From: Hydrogenophaga intermedia
Lineage (GTDB): Bacteria; Pseudomonadota; Gammaproteobacteria; Burkholderiales; Burkholderiaceae_C
Assembly: GCF_000723405.1 (NCBI RefSeq)
Contig: NZ_CCAE010000013.1
Location: 1-64,000 of the forward strand
Reading direction: 5' to 3'
Length of the DNA stretch: 64,000 nt
Below, piece by piece: positions 15,421 to 24,765 of the stretch. Both the position numbers and the translations under genes were made by a program. The notes under the pieces are model-generated. The model made no database searches. It saw nothing but the letters and a program-made list of their open reading frames with translations, and was not told the DNA's origin. Numbering within the stretch: the first letter of the stretch is position 1; each line of letters starts with the position of its first letter.

Positions 15421-16701
15421 ATGGAGGCTGCCTACACCGTGGCGCTCGTGGGGTTCTCCCAGAGCGAAAGCGCCACCTTCGAATCGTTCTTCCGGCTCGC
15501 CGCGCGGCGGCCACCGGCCTATCGGGTGCAAGAGGAGGTGCTCGACGCGCAGTTGTTGCTCGTCAACGCCGATAACGCGCAGGCCGTGGCCTTGGTGCGC
15601 AACGCCACCTTGCCCGGGCGGGTGCTGTTGATCGGCGCGCACGACGCCGACACCGGCTGGCCGGTGGAGCGCAAGCCGGTGCGCCTGGTCTCCTTGCTGG
15701 GTTCGCTGGACGCCCTCGTGGGCCTGCGCACGGCGCGCGCGGCGGCGGCCATGGCGGCACCGCTGTCGCCGGGTGTTGCGGACACCGAGCCCTTCAAGGC
15801 CTCTCAACTGCACGGCCTGCAGGCCAGCATGCGCCTGGCCAGCGGCAAGCCGCAGCCGATCGCGCCCCTGCCGCCCTCGGCCCGCGCGCGGCGCCGTTCT
15901 CCCGAAACCGAGTTCCCGCCCACGCGGCCCATGACGCGCGAAGAGGCGCTGGCCATGATCGCGCGCGCGGCGGGCATGGCGGTCGAGTCGGGCGCGCCGG
16001 CAGACGCGGGGCAGGGCGTTGCCCTGTCCGCGGCGGCGGGGGCCGTCGGCAACTGGCCCGCGCCCCTGCCATCCGCCGCGCCGGCTCCGGCCCGGCCGCC
16101 CGAAGCGCCCGCGCCAGCCCAGGCAGCCCCCGCCACGGCCCGCGCCGGTACGGTCAGCATCCCCCTGCGCGGCGCCACCGACTTCGCCGACCTCGAGGAC
16201 CTGCTCAACGTCGCGCCGCCGGCGCCGCGCGCGCGCAACTCCCGCCTGCCCTCCCGCCTGCGCCAGGGCGACGCGTCCGTGCCCGAGGTGGCGCGTGGCG
16301 ACGCCTTGCTGGTCGGGCAGAGCCTGGTGGAGGGCCGCATCCTGCTCAAGCGCTTCCGCAAGTACGAGTTGTCGATGGACTGGTGCCGCGAGCCCGCGCA
16401 GGTGCAGGCCATGCTCAAGGCGCACCCGTACCGCCTGGTCGTCATCGACCGCCTGAGTGGCGAGCCCGACGCTTTCCAGGTGTGCCGCTGGGCCAAGCAG
16501 GCCAAGGGCCCCAAGGGTGCGGCCACGGTGATCCTGTTCGCGCCCAGCGCGGGCAGCATGGAGCGCATGAAGGCCGGCCTGGCCGGCGCTGACGCCTATC
16601 TCTCGCGCTCGGTGAGCGAGGCCGACCTGTACAAGGTGCTCGCGCAGCACCGGCTGGTGAGCCTCAACGGCTTCGCGCCGACCAACGTCGGCAGTTTCTG
16701 A
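15421..16701 (+). CDS. Protein with two degenerate receiver-like domains and an Ala/Pro linker
   Basis: About 426 aa from the chosen ATG (upstream extension possible). Residues 1-105 and about 310-420 both look like response-regulator folds. In the C-terminal one VVID keeps a possible phospho-acceptor aspartate, but the acidic pair at strand 1 is missing (LLVGQS) and the conserved lysine region reads YLSRSV instead of YLTKPV. A low-complexity Ala/Pro/Arg segment (about 120-290) joins them. A pseudo-receiver scaffold with protein-protein function is likely; no partner kinase is adjacent. Found in relatives as an uncharacterised response regulator, by my recollection. Confidence 0.6.
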   Translation: MEAAYTVALVGFSQSESATFESFFRLAARRPPAYRVQEEVLDAQLLLVNADNAQAVALVRNATLPGRVLLIGAHDADTGWPVERKPVRLVSLLGSLDALVGLRTARAAAAMAAPLSPGVADTEPFKASQLHGLQASMRLASGKPQPIAPLPPSARARRRSPETEFPPTRPMTREEALAMIARAAGMAVESGAPADAGQGVALSAAAGAVGNWPAPLPSAAPAPARPPEAPAPAQAAPATARAGTVSIPLRGATDFADLEDLLNVAPPAPRARNSRLPSRLRQGDASVPEVARGDALLVGQSLVEGRILLKRFRKYELSMDWCREPAQVQAMLKAHPYRLVVIDRLSGEPDAFQVCRWAKQAKGPKGAATVILFAPSAGSMERMKAGLAGADAYLSRSVSEADLYKVLAQHRLVSLNGFAPTNVGSF

Positions 16702-16710
16702 GCGCGGCGC

Positions 16711-17982
16711 TCAGCCGTGCAAGTCGTCGCGGCGGGCGATCTCGAGCAAGCGTTCGATCTCGTGCCCGTGCACGCGCTGGTTGCGCTTGTGCCACCAGCC
16801 GATGAGGGCCATGGTGCCGGCCACCAGCAGGCCGAAGGCCGTGATGGCCGCGAAGGCCGACAGCCCCGCGCCGGTGGACGCCGTGTAGAGCGCGCCCAGG
16901 CCCAGGATGCAGGCCTGCTCATTGAAGTTCTGCACCGCGATGGAGCGGCCCGCGCCCATGAGGTTGTGGCCCCGGTGCTGCAGCAGCGCGTTCATGGGCA
17001 CCACCAGGAAGCCGCCCAGGCCGCCCAGCAGCACCAGGAAGGGCGCGGCCAGCCAGACGTTGTCGATGAAGTTCATCAGCACCACCAGCAGGCCCATGGC
17101 GACGCCCAGGGGGATGACCTTGGTGGCCTGGTCGAGCCGCATGCGCATGGAAGCCACGACCGCCCCCTCGGCCGTGCCCAGCGCCACCACGCCCACCAGC
17201 GCCGACGCCTTAGAGGTGCTGTAACCCAGCGCCACCGCGGCCCAGGCCAGCACGATGTAGCGCAGGTTGCCACTGACACCCCAGAACAGCGTGGTGGTGG
17301 ACAGCGAGATCTGGCCCAGGTGGTCGCGCCAGAGGCGCATGTTGCAGGTCCAGAAGTCGGGCAGCAGCACCAGCGGGTTGCGTGGCATGGGGCGCGGCGT
17401 CACGCCGGTGAGCGGGATGCGCAGGTTGAACACCGCGGCGATCACGTAGAGGCCTACCAGCATGGCGATGGCGGCGTCGGGGCCGTGGTGGATGCCGGGA
17501 ATGCGCAGCTCGACGAGCCAGGCCGACATCGTGGGCCCCACGAGCTGGCCGCCCAGCAGCACGCCCAGGATGATGGAGGCGATGGTGAGGCCCTCGATCC
17601 AGCCATTGGCCTTGACCAGTTGCGAGGGCGGCAGCAGCTCGGTGAGGATGCCGTACTTGGCCGGCGAGTACGACGCCGCGCCCAGGCCCACCAGGGTGTA
17701 GGCCAGCAGTGGGTGCACGCCCACCAACATCAGCAGGCAGCCCACCACCTTGATGGCGTTGCTGATGAACATGACCTGGCCCTTGGGACGCGCGTCGGCA
17801 AAAGCGCCCACGAAGGGCGCCAGCAGCACGTAGAACAGCGCGAACATGGGCACCAGCGCCGCGCTTTGCCATTCGTGCGCGTTGCGCTGGCGCAGCAGTT
17901 CGATGGCGGCGACGAACAGCGCGTTGTCAGCCAGCGAGCTGAAGAACTGCGCCGTCATGATGGTGTAGAAGCCGCGCTTCAT
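16711..17982 (-). CDS. lplT: Lysophospholipid transporter LplT
   Basis: 423 aa MFS protein with about twelve membrane segments. The start [23 protein letters not shown] and the loop [18 protein letters not shown] are characteristic of LplT. It flips lyso-phosphatidylethanolamine inward across the inner membrane for re-acylation. In enterics the acyltransferase/ligase Aas is adjacent; here no Aas is next to it. It is divergent from alr, with 189 bp between the start codons. Confidence 0.9.
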   Translation of the reverse strand: MKRGFYTIMTAQFFSSLADNALFVAAIELLRQRNAHEWQSAALVPMFALFYVLLAPFVGAFADARPKGQVMFISNAIKVVGCLLMLVGVHPLLAYTLVGLGAASYSPAKYGILTELLPPSQLVKANGWIEGLTIASIILGVLLGGQLVGPTMSAWLVELRIPGIHHGPDAAIAMLVGLYVIAAVFNLRIPLTGVTPRPMPRNPLVLLPDFWTCNMRLWRDHLGQISLSTTTLFWGVSGNLRYIVLAWAAVALGYSTSKASALVGVVALGTAEGAVVASMRMRLDQATKVIPLGVAMGLLVVLMNFIDNVWLAAPFLVLLGGLGGFLVVPMNALLQHRGHNLMGAGRSIAVQNFNEQACILGLGALYTASTGAGLSAFAAITAFGLLVAGTMALIGWWHKRNQRVHGHEIERLLEIARRDDLHG

Positions 17983-18171
17983 GGCGATGAATCGGTGTGC
18001 TTGGCTGCCAGGATGAAGCGCCCCACGGACGGAAGCCTCACTCGTTTGTGCGACAGTTCGGGGCTTGTCTCCAGTGAGGTGGCGCGGGTTATAGCACGCG
18101 CGTGCGGCAGCGCCACCGGTACGCCACCCCGTTGCTCGGTCCGGGCAGCGCCGCTTGACAATTCTCACGCC

Positions 18172-19284
18172 ATGCCCCGCCCCATCCTGGCCACCGTGCA
18201 CACCGGCGCCCTGCGCCACAACCTCGACATCGCGCGTGAGCGCGCGCCTGACGCCCGCGTGTGGGCCGTCGTCAAGGCCAATGCCTATGGTCACGGCATC
18301 GAGCGCGCATACGAGGGCCTGCGCGGCGCTGACGGCTTCGCGCTGCTCGACTTCGACGAGGCCGAGCGCCTGCGCGCGCTCGACTGGCGCGGCCCCATCC
18401 TGCTGCTGGAAGGCGCCTTCGAGGCGCGCGACCTGGAGTTGTGCTCGCGCCTGAACCTGTGGCACACGGTGCACTGCACCGAGCAGATCGACTGGCTGGC
18501 TGCGCACAAGACGCAGCAGCCCCACAAGGTGTTTCTCAAGCTCAACAGCGGCATGAACCGCCTGGGCTTCACGCCCACGGCCTACCGTGCGGCCTGGGCG
18601 CGGCTCAATGCGCTGCCGCAGGTCGAGGAGATCGGCCACATGACGCATTTCAGCGACGCCGATGGCCCGCGCGGTATCGCGCACCAGGTGGCGCTGTTCG
18701 AGCAAGCCACCGACGATCTGCCCGGTGAGCGCACGCTGGCCAACAGCGCGGCCATCCTGCGCCACGCGCGCGGGGCCCTGCGCGGGGCGGGCTCGCTCGC
18801 GGCCGACTGGGTGCGCGAGGGCATCGCGCTCTATGGCAGCGCGCCCGATTTCCCCGAACACAGCGCCGCACACTGGGGCCTGCTACCCACCATGACGCTG
18901 TCCACGCGCGTGATCGGTGTGCAGCAACTGCAGACTGGCGACACCGTGGGCTATGGCTCCACGTTCACCGCCAGCGAGGCGATGCGCATCGGCGTCATCG
19001 CCTGCGGCTACGCCGACGGCTACCCGCGCCACGCCCCCAGCGGCACGCCGGTGCTGGTGGATGGCGTGCGCACGCGCACCCTGGGCCGCGTAAGCATGGA
19101 CATGATCACCGTGGACCTCACGCCGGTGCCCAGCGCCGGCATCGGCAGCGAGGTGGTGCTGTGGGGCCGCGCTGGCAACGGCGCCCAGTTGCCGGTGGAC
19201 GAGGTCGCTCACGCGGCCGGCACCATCGCCTACGAATCGCTGTGCGCGGTGGCGCCGCGCGTGCGCTTCGAGGTGGGTGAATGA
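18172..19284 (+). CDS. alr: Alanine racemase
   Basis: 370 aa. PLP lysine K35 in [10 protein letters not shown], the second catalytic base Y261 in VGYGSTF, and the GYADGYPR and [10 protein letters not shown] motifs are intact. It converts L-alanine to D-alanine for peptidoglycan. The start was set at MPRPI, where homology begins; no good Shine-Dalgarno is visible, so translation may rely on an unstructured leader. Length suits Alr/DadX. No dadA is adjacent, which favours the biosynthetic Alr. Confidence 0.95.
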   Translation: MPRPILATVHTGALRHNLDIARERAPDARVWAVVKANAYGHGIERAYEGLRGADGFALLDFDEAERLRALDWRGPILLLEGAFEARDLELCSRLNLWHTVHCTEQIDWLAAHKTQQPHKVFLKLNSGMNRLGFTPTAYRAAWARLNALPQVEEIGHMTHFSDADGPRGIAHQVALFEQATDDLPGERTLANSAAILRHARGALRGAGSLAADWVREGIALYGSAPDFPEHSAAHWGLLPTMTLSTRVIGVQQLQTGDTVGYGSTFTASEAMRIGVIACGYADGYPRHAPSGTPVLVDGVRTRTLGRVSMDMITVDLTPVPSAGIGSEVVLWGRAGNGAQLPVDEVAHAAGTIAYESLCAVAPRVRFEVGE

Positions 19285-19308
19285 CGGCGCCCAACGACTG
19301 AAGTTCGC

Positions 19309-20130
19309 ATGAACCGGCGCCGCGCACCCCACCCGTTGCTGCGCCCCTTCGTGCGCGAGGTCTGGAGTTGCGCGGCCGAACCCGTGGGCGAGTCGCAGGC
19401 GCGCATCGAGCGCCTGCTGCCCAGCGGCTTCATGCACCTGGTGCTGCGGCTCGACGAGTCGCCCGTGCGCCTGCTGCGCTCACCCGACGACGCGCAGGGC
19501 GATGCCCTGGCGAACGCCGTGCTCGCGGGCGCGCGCACCGCGCCCTACCTCAAGCGCCTGCACGCGCGCTCGGCCAGCGTGGGGGCCACGCTGTTGCCGG
19601 GCGCTGCGCAGTGGCTGTTCGGGCTGGACGCGGACGCCATCGCCGGCCGCCACGTGCCGCTGGAGGCCCTGCTGGGGGCCGAGGCCCGGCATCTGCGAGC
19701 GCGGCTGGTGGAGGCCGCGACCGTGGACGCGCGACTCGCTCTGTTCGAGGCCTGGCTGCTCGCGCGTCGCCCGCCGGTGCCGGGGCAGGCCAGTGCGCTG
19801 GCGCGGCTGCTGGGGCAATCGCCCTCGGTGGGTGCGGCCGTGCGCGCCAGCGGCTTGAGCCACCGCCGCTTCGAACTGCAATTCCGTCAGGCCTCCGGAC
19901 TCAACCCGAAGGCCTGGCTGCGCGTGCGCCGCTTCCAGGCGGCGGTGAAGGCGCTCGCGGCCCGCGAAGCCCTCCCACCCGCCGAGCTGGCGAACACGCT
20001 GGGCTACAGCGACCAGTCGCACTTCATCCGTGAGTTCCGCGCCATGGCCGGCCTCACGCCCGGGCGCTTTCGCGCGCTCGCGCCCGACGAGCCCAATCAC
20101 CTGCCGCTGGTACCGCCCAGCCGGGGCTGA
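19309..20130 (+). CDS. AraC-family transcriptional regulator
   Basis: 273 aa. The N-terminal half (about 1-150) resembles the DUF6597-type sensor seen in AraC regulators (HPLLRPFVREVWSC...LLPSGFMHLVLRL). The C-terminal double HTH includes SVGAAVRASGLSHRRFELQFRQASGLNPKAWLRVRRFQAA and ELANTLGYSDQSHFIREFRAMAGLTPGRFR, the standard AraC signature. It probably controls the VOC and DJ-1 genes that follow on the same strand. The ligand is unknown. Confidence 0.88.
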   Translation: MNRRRAPHPLLRPFVREVWSCAAEPVGESQARIERLLPSGFMHLVLRLDESPVRLLRSPDDAQGDALANAVLAGARTAPYLKRLHARSASVGATLLPGAAQWLFGLDADAIAGRHVPLEALLGAEARHLRARLVEAATVDARLALFEAWLLARRPPVPGQASALARLLGQSPSVGAAVRASGLSHRRFELQFRQASGLNPKAWLRVRRFQAAVKALAAREALPPAELANTLGYSDQSHFIREFRAMAGLTPGRFRALAPDEPNHLPLVPPSRG

Positions 20131-20213
20131 GCCGGTGGCGCGAACAATTTCTTCTATACGCCACGCGCCGCAGCCGGCACAGTGCGCCTCATCGTTTCAC
20201 CGGGAGTTGCCCC

Positions 20214-20651
20214 ATGCGCATCGACGAAGCCTACGCCTACCTCTGCGTGCACGACACCAACGCCGCCATCGACTTCTACGGCAAAGCCTTCGGCGCCACC
20301 GAGAAATTTCGCCTGGTCGAACCCTCCGGCCGCATCGGCCACGCCGAACTCGCCTTCGGACCCCACACCGTGATGCTGTGCGACGAATTCCCCGAGGTCG
20401 GCATCCGCAGTGCCAGCAGCCTGGGGGCCACGCCGGTCACCATCCACCTGCACGTGGACGATGCCGACGCCATGCTCGCCCAGGCCGTGGCCGCCGGCGC
20501 CACGCTGGAGCGAGAGGCCAGCGACGCCTTCTACGGCGAGCGCAGTGGTGTGGTGCGTTGCCCCTTCGGCCACCGCTGGCTGCTCGGGCACTCCATAGAG
20601 GACGTGACGCCCGAGGAGATGCAGCGGCGCTACACGGCGCTGTTCGACTGA
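20214..20651 (+). CDS. VOC-family (glyoxalase/PhnB-like) protein
   Basis: 145 aa, one beta-alpha-beta-beta-beta pair typical of vicinal oxygen chelate proteins: AYLCVHDTNAAIDFYGKAFGA, IGHAELAFG, TIHLHVDDADAMLAQAVAAGA and CPFGHRWLLG. It is closest to the PhnB/glyoxalase-like group with no assigned reaction. It lies between an AraC regulator and a DJ-1 family protein, so an inducible role in detoxifying small carbonyls is possible but unproven. Confidence 0.85.
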   Translation: MRIDEAYAYLCVHDTNAAIDFYGKAFGATEKFRLVEPSGRIGHAELAFGPHTVMLCDEFPEVGIRSASSLGATPVTIHLHVDDADAMLAQAVAAGATLEREASDAFYGERSGVVRCPFGHRWLLGHSIEDVTPEEMQRRYTALFD

Positions 20652-20743
20652 GTGCGCGTGGCCCCTGGCGCGGCGCCGCCAGCGGCCCCTTCGCGCGCGC
20701 CGTGGCGCCCTAGCATGGCCTGCCCCCCACGGACATCGCCGCC

Positions 20744-21376
20744 ATGCACATCGCCATCCTCACCTTCGACGGCTTCAACGAACTCGACTCCCTGATCGCG
20801 CTCGGCATCCTCAATCGCATCAAGCGGCCCGATTGGCGCGTCTCCATCGCCTGCCCGGCGCCGCGCGTGCGCTCCATGAACGGCGTGGTGATGGAGGCCC
20901 AGGCGGACCTGCGGGCGGTCAGCGCTGCCGACGCGGTGATCGTCGGCAGCGGCATCAAGACCCGCGAGGTGGTGGCCGATGCCGAACTGATGGCGCAACT
21001 GCAACTCGACCCGTCGCGCCAGTTGCTGGGGGCGCAATGCTCGGGCACCCTGGTGCTGGCGAAGCTGGGCCTGCTGGGCGACGTGCCCGCCTGCACCGAC
21101 CTCACGACGAAACCCTGGGTCGAGGAGGCTGGCGTGCGCGTGCTGGAACAGCCTTTCGTGGCGCACGGCAACGTGGCCACGGCGGGTGGCTGCCTGGCCT
21201 CCCAGTACCTCGCGGCCTGGCTCATCGCACGCCTGGTGGACGAGGAGGCCGCGCGCGGCGCCCTGCACTACGTGGCGCCGGTGGGCGAGAAAGAGCCGTA
21301 CGTGGAACGCGCAATGGCCAACATCGCGCCGTTCCTCGGTGAAACTGCGCTCACCGCCCCGGCGAGCATTCCTTGA
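20744..21376 (+). CDS. DJ-1/PfpI family protein
   Basis: 210 aa. The nucleophile-elbow cysteine is C99 in GAQCSGTLVLAKLGLLG, and an upstream acidic residue (E13 in FDGFNELDS) could partner it. The fold matches class I glutamine-amidotransferase-like DJ-1/ThiJ/PfpI proteins, which include glyoxalase III, isonitrile hydratase and deglycase-type enzymes. Linked to the VOC gene and AraC regulator. Its last 26 bases overlap the 3' end of the convergent GT39 gene. Confidence 0.88.
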   Translation: MHIAILTFDGFNELDSLIALGILNRIKRPDWRVSIACPAPRVRSMNGVVMEAQADLRAVSAADAVIVGSGIKTREVVADAELMAQLQLDPSRQLLGAQCSGTLVLAKLGLLGDVPACTDLTTKPWVEEAGVRVLEQPFVAHGNVATAGGCLASQYLAAWLIARLVDEEAARGALHYVAPVGEKEPYVERAMANIAPFLGETALTAPASIP

Positions 21377-22892
21377 AGCCGTAGCGCTCGCAGAACGGGT
21401 TGCCCAGCACGGGCAGCCAGCGCGGGATGTCGTGGAAATCGCGCGCCACGGCCGCGAGCACGTTTTCGCGGTAGGGCGCGAAGCGGAAGCCCTCGCCATC
21501 GACGAACCAGAACTGCGCGCCATCCACCACGAAGGCCTGCTTGCTCACGCGCTCGAAGTAGGGTGCGTACACAGAGAGGTCCGGCTCGTCGTACTGGAAC
21601 ACGCGGACCGGCTGGCCGTCGTAGCGGCGGAAGTCGACGATCTGGTCGTCCTGCCGCGCGTGGTGGCGGCCGGGGCCGAACACCGGCACGTACTGCCCGT
21701 GGCGGAAGGCCAGCATGGCCGCCGGGTTGTAGGCGTGCGCCATGAGCGTGCCGTTGGCGGGCAGGCCCTGGCGCAACGCGGCCACCACGCCGGGGTTGTC
21801 GCGCAGGAACACGATGCGGTCGGCCCACTTGGTTGTGGCCCACCACGACACGGGGCTCAGCACCACCGCCAGCACCACCACCAGGTGCGGCAGCGACAGC
21901 GCGACCGTGTAGCCCAGCAGCCGGCGCAGGGGGCGCACGTCGCAGCGCAGGCCGGCCCACACGGCGAACACCGGCACGAAGCCCAGCACCCAGTGCAGGC
22001 CGATGGTGCGGCGCGTGGCCAGCAGCGCGAACACCACGAAGGGGAAAATCAACAGCACCGCGAGCGTGGTGCGCGTGGTCGCGCGCACGCCTTCGGGCAC
22101 CCGCGAGCGCGCGGCGCGCCACAGCCACCACGGCGTCACCAGGTACAGCGCCATGCCCACGTAGGTGAGGAAGGTCTCGATGGACCATTCCGATGCCTCG
22201 TTGCGGTTGAAGACGTTGAACATCACGTGGCTCCAGCCGTGCGTGGCGTTCAGGTAGAGGTTGGCGGCGATGGCCGGCAAGGCGGCCACGAAGACCAGCA
22301 GCGGCGCCCACCATCGCTCGCGTCGCCAGCCCCAGGCGTGGGCCGCGTAGGCGAAGCCCAGCAGCGCCGCGAAATATTTGCCGAAGAAGGCCGCGCCCAG
22401 CAAGGCGCCGCTGAACAGGTACCAGCCCGTGCCGCGTTCGCTGGTGTCCGCTCGAACATAGGCCCAGAACGACAGCGCCATGAACAGGATCAGCGGCGTG
22501 TCGGTGGTCACCAGCACGAACAGCCAGCTCCACGGCAGCGCCAGGTACACCGCCCCGGCGAGCCAGGCCTGGGCCTCGCGTTCTTCGGGCAGCAGGCGGC
22601 GCAGCAGGTCCACCACCAGCAGGGCGATGGCGCTGGTCACCAGCAGCGTGACGCTGCGCAGCACCAGGGGCACGTCGCCGCCGATGGTGCGCAGCAGCGC
22701 GATCAGCCAACCCACCAGTGGCGGGTGGTCCGAGTAGTGCAAGGCCGGGTGCGCGCCCCATTGGTAGAAAAAGGCCTCGTCGCCGGTGAAGGGGAACACC
22801 GCGGCCAGGAACAGCTTGAGCAGCAGCGTCAGGCCAAAGGCCAGCCAGAAGACGCGGCGTGCGGCCGCGAGGGAGTTGCTGTCGGCTTTCAC
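21351..22892 (-). CDS. ArnT-like GT39 glycosyltransferase (polyprenyl-phosphate sugar donor)
   Basis: 513 aa from a GTG that overlaps the upstream stop (GTGA). About 11 hydrophobic segments follow an N-terminal loop with the GT39 signature: FPFTGDEAFFYQWG (D-E pair near residue 35) and HYSDHPPLVGW. A periplasmic C-terminal part (about 370-513) follows. Such GT-C enzymes take sugar from a polyprenyl phosphate on the periplasmic side and add it to lipid A, glycans or proteins. Upstream UbiA-HAD and SMR-like genes probably make and flip that donor. The acceptor is unknown. Confidence 0.88.
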   Translation of the reverse strand: MKADSNSLAAARRVFWLAFGLTLLLKLFLAAVFPFTGDEAFFYQWGAHPALHYSDHPPLVGWLIALLRTIGGDVPLVLRSVTLLVTSAIALLVVDLLRRLLPEEREAQAWLAGAVYLALPWSWLFVLVTTDTPLILFMALSFWAYVRADTSERGTGWYLFSGALLGAAFFGKYFAALLGFAYAAHAWGWRRERWWAPLLVFVAALPAIAANLYLNATHGWSHVMFNVFNRNEASEWSIETFLTYVGMALYLVTPWWLWRAARSRVPEGVRATTRTTLAVLLIFPFVVFALLATRRTIGLHWVLGFVPVFAVWAGLRCDVRPLRRLLGYTVALSLPHLVVVLAVVLSPVSWWATTKWADRIVFLRDNPGVVAALRQGLPANGTLMAHAYNPAAMLAFRHGQYVPVFGPGRHHARQDDQIVDFRRYDGQPVRVFQYDEPDLSVYAPYFERVSKQAFVVDGAQFWFVDGEGFRFAPYRENVLAAVARDFHDIPRWLPVLGNPFCERYGFKECSPGR

Positions 22893-23251
22893 AGGCGGGT
22901 TTCCAGGGCCAGCAGGCTCACGCCGACCACGATCAAGGTGCAGCCCGCCACGCGCAGCCACGAGAACGGCTCGCCCAACCACAGCACGCCCAGCAGCATG
23001 GTGACGACAAAGCCCAGGCTCACCAGCGGGTAGGCCAGGGACACGTCCAGCCGCGACAGCACCCACAGCCACAGCACCGCGCTGGCGCCGTAGAGCATCA
23101 GGCCCAGCCAGACCATGGGGCTGGTGAAGGCGTGCGCGTAGGTGCCGGCCACATCGGCGCCGCCGGGGCCCAGGCCGCGCTTCATGGCGAGCTGGGCCGC
23201 CGAGGACATGAGCACGCAAACCAGCGCGAGCAGCAGGGCAAGGGTTTTCAT
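22889..23251 (-). CDS. SMR/EamA-type small membrane carrier (ArnE/EmrE-like)
   Basis: 120 aa with four predicted helices. SSAAQLAMKRG near the N-terminus and SLAYPLVSLGFVVTMLLGVLWLGEPFSW are typical of the small multidrug-resistance/ArnE-ArnF group. ArnE/F are thought to flip undecaprenyl-phosphate-aminoarabinose. Because both its ends overlap neighbours (ATGA upstream, GTGA downstream) and those neighbours are a prenyl-sugar synthase and a GT39, a lipid-linked sugar flippase is a better guess than drug efflux. Confidence 0.85.
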   Translation of the reverse strand: MKTLALLLALVCVLMSSAAQLAMKRGLGPGGADVAGTYAHAFTSPMVWLGLMLYGASAVLWLWVLSRLDVSLAYPLVSLGFVVTMLLGVLWLGEPFSWLRVAGCTLIVVGVSLLALETRL

Positions 23252-24714
23252 AGATGGGGTTGCCAGCCGATGGTGGCGGCCACGCCGATGCCGCCCATGA
23301 TGAGCAGCGTGGCCCAACTGAAGGGGTCCTTCAATGCGAAGGCCAGTGGGTCTTCGCCGTAGAGCTCGCGCCGGCCGGTCTTGAACCAGATGCGCATCAC
23401 CCACAGCAACAGCACCGGCGCGGCGGCCCACAGCCAGTCGGGTTGGCCGTAGAGCGCGCGGCTGTTGGGCGAGTCGATGTAGAGCGTGAGCACCAGCACC
23501 GACATGAAGCCGCTGGTCATGCCCATGGTGCGCAGGGTGGCCAGGTCGCGCGGCTGGTAACCGCGGCCGGGCGCGGGCGCGTGGTGGGCTTCCACCGCTT
23601 CTTCCAGCTCGGCGCAGCGCTTCACCAGCGCCAGGCTCAGGAACAGGAAGATGGAGATGGCCAGCAGCCAGTTGGACAGGTCGACGTGCCCCGCCAACGC
23701 GCCAGCACCAATGCGCAGCGTGTACAGCGTGGCCAGCAGCAGTACGTCGAACAGCGGGATGCGCTTCCAGCGCAGCGAGTAGCCCAGCGTGAGCGCGGTG
23801 TAGAGCAGCAGCGCGGCAGTGAATGCGCCGCCTACCCAGACGGCCAGCGCGAAGGCGGTGAGGATCATGCCCATGCCGATGGCCACGGCGGACGCGATGC
23901 CCATGGTGCCCGCCGCCAGCGGCCGCAGGCGCTTGAGGCGGTGCGCGCGGTCGTTGGGCAGGTCCAGCAGGTCGTTGACGAGGTAGGTGGCCGAGGCGCA
24001 GAGCCCGAAGGCGACGAAGGCCACGAACAGCGTGAACCACAGCGAGGGGATGGTGGTGTGCGCGGCCAGCAGTGGAACGAACAGCAGGCCGTTCTTGGAC
24101 CACTGCTTGAGGCGAATCGCGCGCAGCACGGTCTTGAGGGTCAGTGGCTGGTGCTCGAACACCTGCGCGGGCGCGTGGGTGGCCTGCAGGCGCCGCAGCA
24201 CGCCGGCTGGTGCGTTCACCGCCACAGCCTGTGCGCTGCCGGCCCACACGTCCAGGTCGTCCGCGCTGTTGCCGGCGTAGGCCCAGCGCTCGTGGCCGAG
24301 GGCGCGCGCGTGCGCGGCGATGGCCTCGCGCTTGTTGGCGCGGCTCAGGTTGGGGCCACCGTCCTCGGTGGCCAGCACGGCGCTGAACACGCCCAGGTGG
24401 TCGGCCACGCGCCGCGCGATGCGCGCGTCGGCTGCGGTGGCCAGCACCAGCGTGCGGCCGCGGGCGTGTTCGCTGCGCAGGAAGCCGATGAAGTCGGCGC
24501 GCCAGGGCAACTGCTCGGGCTCCGGCAGCACGGCGTCGGCCAGCGCGCGCTTGAAGCCGGCCTTGCCGCGCGGCAGCCAGCCCACCATGCGCAGCAGGTT
24601 CATGGGGTGGCGGCGCGCGAATAGCACGACGGACTCGTGCAGGGTGTCGCTCGGCGTGAGCGAGCCGTCGAGGTCCACGTAGAGCGGACAGTCGTCCAGG
24701 GGCGGGTTGTTCAT
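23248..24714 (-). CDS. HAD phosphatase - UbiA prenyltransferase fusion (DPPR-synthase-like)
   Basis: 488 aa. Residues 1-200 are a HAD domain: YVDLDGSLTPSDTL (D14, D16), TAADARIARRVADHL and YAGNSADDLDVW. Residues about 205-485 are a UbiA-type membrane prenyltransferase with the Asp-rich motif NDLLDLPNDRAHRLKRLRPLA and the second motif SLRWKRIPLFDV. UbiA members close to mycobacterial DPPR synthase and Azorhizobium NoeC join phosphoribose to a polyprenyl phosphate, and a HAD phosphatase would remove the 5-phosphate. The fusion would do both steps. No DprE1/DprE2-type epimerase genes are adjacent, so the sugar may stay ribose or be epimerised elsewhere. Confidence 0.88.
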   Translation of the reverse strand: MNNPPLDDCPLYVDLDGSLTPSDTLHESVVLFARRHPMNLLRMVGWLPRGKAGFKRALADAVLPEPEQLPWRADFIGFLRSEHARGRTLVLATAADARIARRVADHLGVFSAVLATEDGGPNLSRANKREAIAAHARALGHERWAYAGNSADDLDVWAGSAQAVAVNAPAGVLRRLQATHAPAQVFEHQPLTLKTVLRAIRLKQWSKNGLLFVPLLAAHTTIPSLWFTLFVAFVAFGLCASATYLVNDLLDLPNDRAHRLKRLRPLAAGTMGIASAVAIGMGMILTAFALAVWVGGAFTAALLLYTALTLGYSLRWKRIPLFDVLLLATLYTLRIGAGALAGHVDLSNWLLAISIFLFLSLALVKRCAELEEAVEAHHAPAPGRGYQPRDLATLRTMGMTSGFMSVLVLTLYIDSPNSRALYGQPDWLWAAAPVLLLWVMRIWFKTGRRELYGEDPLAFALKDPFSWATLLIMGGIGVAATIGWQPHL

Positions 24715-24765
24715 CGGGCCTGTGCTGCGGGTCTCGGGCGATTCTAGGGGCCGCCCGTGACAGCA

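Noticed and set aside
18155-18171. TTGACA just before alr as a -35 promoter box
   Set aside because: Only 12 bp separate it from the start codon, so a -10 would fall in the coding region; chance match.
21186-24624. Long plus-strand open frames over the glycosylation cassette
   Set aside because: Gln/His/Arg-rich products with no domain, opposite well-supported minus-strand genes.
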